Origin: Actinomadura sp. KC216
GTDB lineage: Bacteria; Actinomycetota; Actinomycetes; Streptosporangiales; Streptosporangiaceae
DNA: 38,093 nucleotides
Assembly: GCF_004348535.1 (NCBI RefSeq)
Contig: NZ_SMJX01000050.1
Span: 1 to 38,093 of the forward strand
Reading direction: 5' to 3'
Both the position numbers and the translations under genes were made by a program. This document shows, piece after piece, positions 36,213 to 38,093 of this stretch (its first letter is position 1; the number at the start of each line of letters is the position of its first letter). Under the pieces are notes generated by a model that was not told where the DNA came from, did no database searches, and worked only from the letters and a program-made list of their open reading frames with translations.

Positions 36213-36919
36213 CCGGCGGCGAGCGGAAGAACGATCAGCCCCCCGGCCTCCGTGGTCTCCTCGATTTGTTGAGGCCGCGAGTCAGCATGGGCCAATTGGC
36301 CGGGGGCCTGCTCTGCCTGGTCCTCGGATTCGCGGTCGTCGCGCAGATCCAATCGAACGAGCGCGACACCACGTTCGCCACCGCGCGGCAGGACGAGCTC
36401 GTCGGAGTCCTGTCCGATCTGGGCCAGCGATCCGAGCGCCTGCGCGGCGACCTGCGCGAGCTGGAGGACACCAAGGCGCAGCTGGAACGGGACGCCGAGG
36501 GAGGAACCGCCCTTGAGGAGGCGCGCAAGCGGGCGACCACCTATGGCCTCCTGGCGGGCACCGTCCCGGCCGAGGGCCCCGGCATCGAACTGCTGATCAC
36601 CGACCCGCGCCGCGGCGTCCGGGCGATCAACCTCCTCGACGCGCTGCAGGAGCTCCGCGACGCCGGCGCCGAGGTCGTCCAGGTCAACGACGTGCGCGCC
36701 GGTGTCGACACCTACTTCCTCGACGACCGGAACGGCGTCCAGGCCGACGGGCGGCCCCTCACCCCGCCGTACCGGTTCCTCGCCATCGGCGACCCCCACA
36801 CCATGACGACCGCGCTGAACATCCCCGGCGGGCTGGTCAAAACCCTCCAGGGCGCCGGCGCCGACGTCTCGATCACCCCACGCGCGAAAATCGCCGTCGA
36901 CGCGATACGGTCTCCCTAG
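36209..36919 (+). CDS. DUF881 family membrane protein (second copy)
   Basis: A 236-residue protein: short cytosolic N terminus, one membrane helix (GQLAGGLLCLVLGFAVVAQI, about 28-47), a coiled coil (about 60-105, LGQRSERLRGDLRELEDTK) and the DUF881 domain (about 110-235) with PGIELLITDPRRGVRAINLLDALQELRDAGAEVVQVNDVR. It shares the family's YxFLAIGDPHT and ALNIPGG elements. ATGA overlap with sbp implies co-translation. In M. tuberculosis the corresponding gene (Rv1825) is followed by gcvH, but here a noncoding stretch follows. Confidence 0.93.
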   Translation: MTGGERKNDQPPGLRGLLDLLRPRVSMGQLAGGLLCLVLGFAVVAQIQSNERDTTFATARQDELVGVLSDLGQRSERLRGDLRELEDTKAQLERDAEGGTALEEARKRATTYGLLAGTVPAEGPGIELLITDPRRGVRAINLLDALQELRDAGAEVVQVNDVRAGVDTYFLDDRNGVQADGRPLTPPYRFLAIGDPHTMTTALNIPGGLVKTLQGAGADVSITPRAKIAVDAIRSP

Positions 36920-37226
36920 GGGAATCGGGGAAGCGGTAAACCGGACGCCGGGCTCGGGCGTCGCGATCGGGGACGTCCGCGCGGCGGCGTAGACCTGCGA
37001 TCATGGCGAATGTAGTTTGGTCCAGCCGGCCCACCGTTCCAGTTGACCCCTCGGGTAATACCCGCGTAAGTTGCGGCGACCGTCCCGTAAGCGGCCGGTG
37101 GGTTGGACCGTGGTCGGGGCGGGTCCCCGGCGTGGGTTGGTTGAAGGATGCGCGTGGCGCAGGCGGCTCCCGTTCCGGCGGGACGCGCGCGGGCGGCACG
37201 CCGATGGTAGGAGGCCGAGCCGATCG
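36920..37226 (+). other. 307-bp noncoding leader before garA
   Basis: No convincing gene is seen. An open frame from ATG 37003 only reads into garA out of frame. A possible promoter is TTGACC (37043-37048), 17 bases, GTAAGT (37066-37071). CCGGCCCACCG (37025-37035) and CGGTGGGTTGG (37097-37107) could pair at 9 of 11 positions. This is where gcvH would be expected by comparison with Mycobacterium tuberculosis; I see no remnant of the gene. Confidence 0.6.
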
Positions 37227-37757
37227 ATGCCGAGCGTCTACTGCACGCAGTGCGGTCACGCCAACCCGGATGATGCCCGCTTCTGCTCGAACTGCGGAAC
37301 TCCGCTCACCCGGAGCCCGCTGCCTCCCCGGGAATCGCCCGGCGAGTCCACGTCCACGATCTCCATCGGAGGGTTCGAGGCGCTGGACACCGACGCGGGC
37401 GCCGAGGAGCCCTCGCTCGGGCCCGACCAGATGGCCATGGAGGCGCTGCCCCCGGGCACCGCGCTCCTCGTCGTCAAGCGGGGCCCGAACGCCGGCAGCC
37501 GCTTCCTGCTCGACAAGGACCGCACCTCCGCGGGCCGGCACCCCTCAAGCGACATCTTCCTCGACGATGTCACCGTGTCCCGCCGGCACGCCGAGTTCGC
37601 CCGCCAGGGCACCGCGTTCTCCGTCCGCGACGTCGGCAGCCTCAACGGCACCTACGTCAACCGGCAGCGGATCGACCAGGCCGGCCTGTCGGGCGGCGAC
37701 GAGGTCCAGATCGGCAAGTTCCGGCTGGTGTTCCTGATCAACCCGGCGCACGGCTGA
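37227..37757 (+). CDS. garA: GarA/OdhI-type FHA protein with N-terminal zinc ribbon
   Basis: A 176-residue regulator. In mycobacteria and corynebacteria GarA/OdhI binds and inhibits the 2-oxoglutarate dehydrogenase and related enzymes until phosphorylated by Ser/Thr kinases. The FHA domain (about 75-170) is almost textbook: [38 protein letters not shown] and [12 protein letters not shown]. Unlike mycobacterial GarA, the N terminus carries a four-Cys zinc ribbon (CTQCG and CSNCG, residues 6-24). A Ser/Thr-rich segment [14 protein letters not shown] (about 40-53) stands where the mycobacterial ETTSV kinase site would be. Start ATG at 37227 has TAGGAGG upstream. Confidence 0.95.
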   Translation: MPSVYCTQCGHANPDDARFCSNCGTPLTRSPLPPRESPGESTSTISIGGFEALDTDAGAEEPSLGPDQMAMEALPPGTALLVVKRGPNAGSRFLLDKDRTSAGRHPSSDIFLDDVTVSRRHAEFARQGTAFSVRDVGSLNGTYVNRQRIDQAGLSGGDEVQIGKFRLVFLINPAHG

Positions 37758-37795
37758 CCGGGGAGAACGAGGCCGCGGCGACGATGGGAGGGGCC

Positions 37796-38093
37796 ATGAA
37801 CGCGCAGCCAGCCCGGTCCCTGATGACGATCGGGGACGTCCTCGGACTGCTCAGGCCCGAGTTCCCCGACATCACCATCTCCAAGATCAGGTTCCTGGAG
37901 TCCGAGGGCCTGGTCGAACCGGAGCGCAGCCCGTCCGGCTACCGCAAGTTCGCCGACGCCGACGTGGAGCGGCTCCGCTTCGTCCTCACCGCGCAGCGCG
38001 ACCACTACCTGCCGCTGCGCGTCATCAGGCAGCACCTCCAGGCCCGCGACCGCGGCGAGAACGTCCCGCCCCTCGGCCCCGCCTCGGGGACGC
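37796..38093 (+). CDS. ftsR: MerR-family regulator FtsR (partial, 3' end outside window)
   Basis: The first 99 residues are visible: a MerR winged helix with [43 protein letters not shown] and a third helix [18 protein letters not shown]. The sequence and its place just after garA match the Rv1828/FtsR group, which in Corynebacterium acts as an activator of ftsZ. The ATG at 37796 has GGGAGG about five bases upstream and follows garA by 38 bases, so the two are probably co-transcribed. The frame is open to the window edge. Confidence 0.92.
   Translation, partial: MNAQPARSLMTIGDVLGLLRPEFPDITISKIRFLESEGLVEPERSPSGYRKFADADVERLRFVLTAQRDHYLPLRVIRQHLQARDRGENVPPLGPASGT

Noticed and set aside
37003..37737. 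244-residue open frame starting in the garA leader
   Set aside because: It runs in a different frame over garA, whose own frame encodes a near-textbook FHA domain.

Overview
The window is high-GC actinobacterial chromosome (third codon positions almost always G or C, many GTG starts, regulators of the GntR/HutC, MocR, TetR and ArsR-like types, a PASTA-less Ser/Thr kinase, GarA and FtsR). Gene content and the dispersed palindromes resemble Actinomadura-type Thermomonosporaceae, but the genus is an inference; no rRNA or tRNA gene is visible. About 37 genes are supported, including two cut by the window edges.

Left part (1-8655): the tail of an unknown gene, then pgi (glucose-6-phosphate isomerase) convergent with a small EF-hand protein. 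Upstream on the minus strand is a compact sugar-uptake operon: a DasR-like GntR regulator, ascorbate-type PTS EIIC, EIIB and EIIA, and a SIS-domain phosphosugar protein. A near-perfect match to the DasR-type operator overlaps the -35 box of the regulator gene and lies in the region shared with a divergent secreted protein and a PfkB-type sugar kinase. Together these look like one carbohydrate locus of unknown substrate.

Middle part (8656-21583): AraC regulator divergent from an NmrA-like oxidoreductase and a DUF1772 membrane protein; a secreted/membrane alpha/beta hydrolase divergent from an ArsR-like regulator with a repeated operator; a metallophosphoesterase convergent with TetR; thiC behind a TPP riboswitch; a two-TM unknown protein; a small Mth938-like protein; an orphan NarL-type histidine kinase; and a transmembrane Ser/Thr kinase.

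Right part (21584-38093): a conserved actinobacterial envelope/division block, namely CDP-alcohol phosphatidyltransferase, a mannose-1-phosphate guanylyltransferase-like fusion, DUF881, Sbp, DUF881, garA (FHA) and ftsR (MerR). The block is split by about 10 kb of accessory genes: a molybdenum-cofactor-sulfurase-like PLP enzyme, an ABCG-type exporter, a MocR regulator divergent from a LysE exporter, and an MMPL transporter divergent from an OmpR/histidine-kinase pair. gcvH, which lies between the second DUF881 gene and garA in Mycobacterium tuberculosis, is absent here and replaced by a 307-bp noncoding leader.

The most notable signals are the PTS/SIS locus with its operator, three clear repeat-type operators (12780-12828, 29543-29578, 32535-32575), a 78-bp tandem repeat inside the DUF881-sbp gene string, the degenerate phosphomannomutase half of the guanylyltransferase fusion, the stand-alone MoCo-sulfurase-like enzyme, and a GarA with an N-terminal zinc ribbon.
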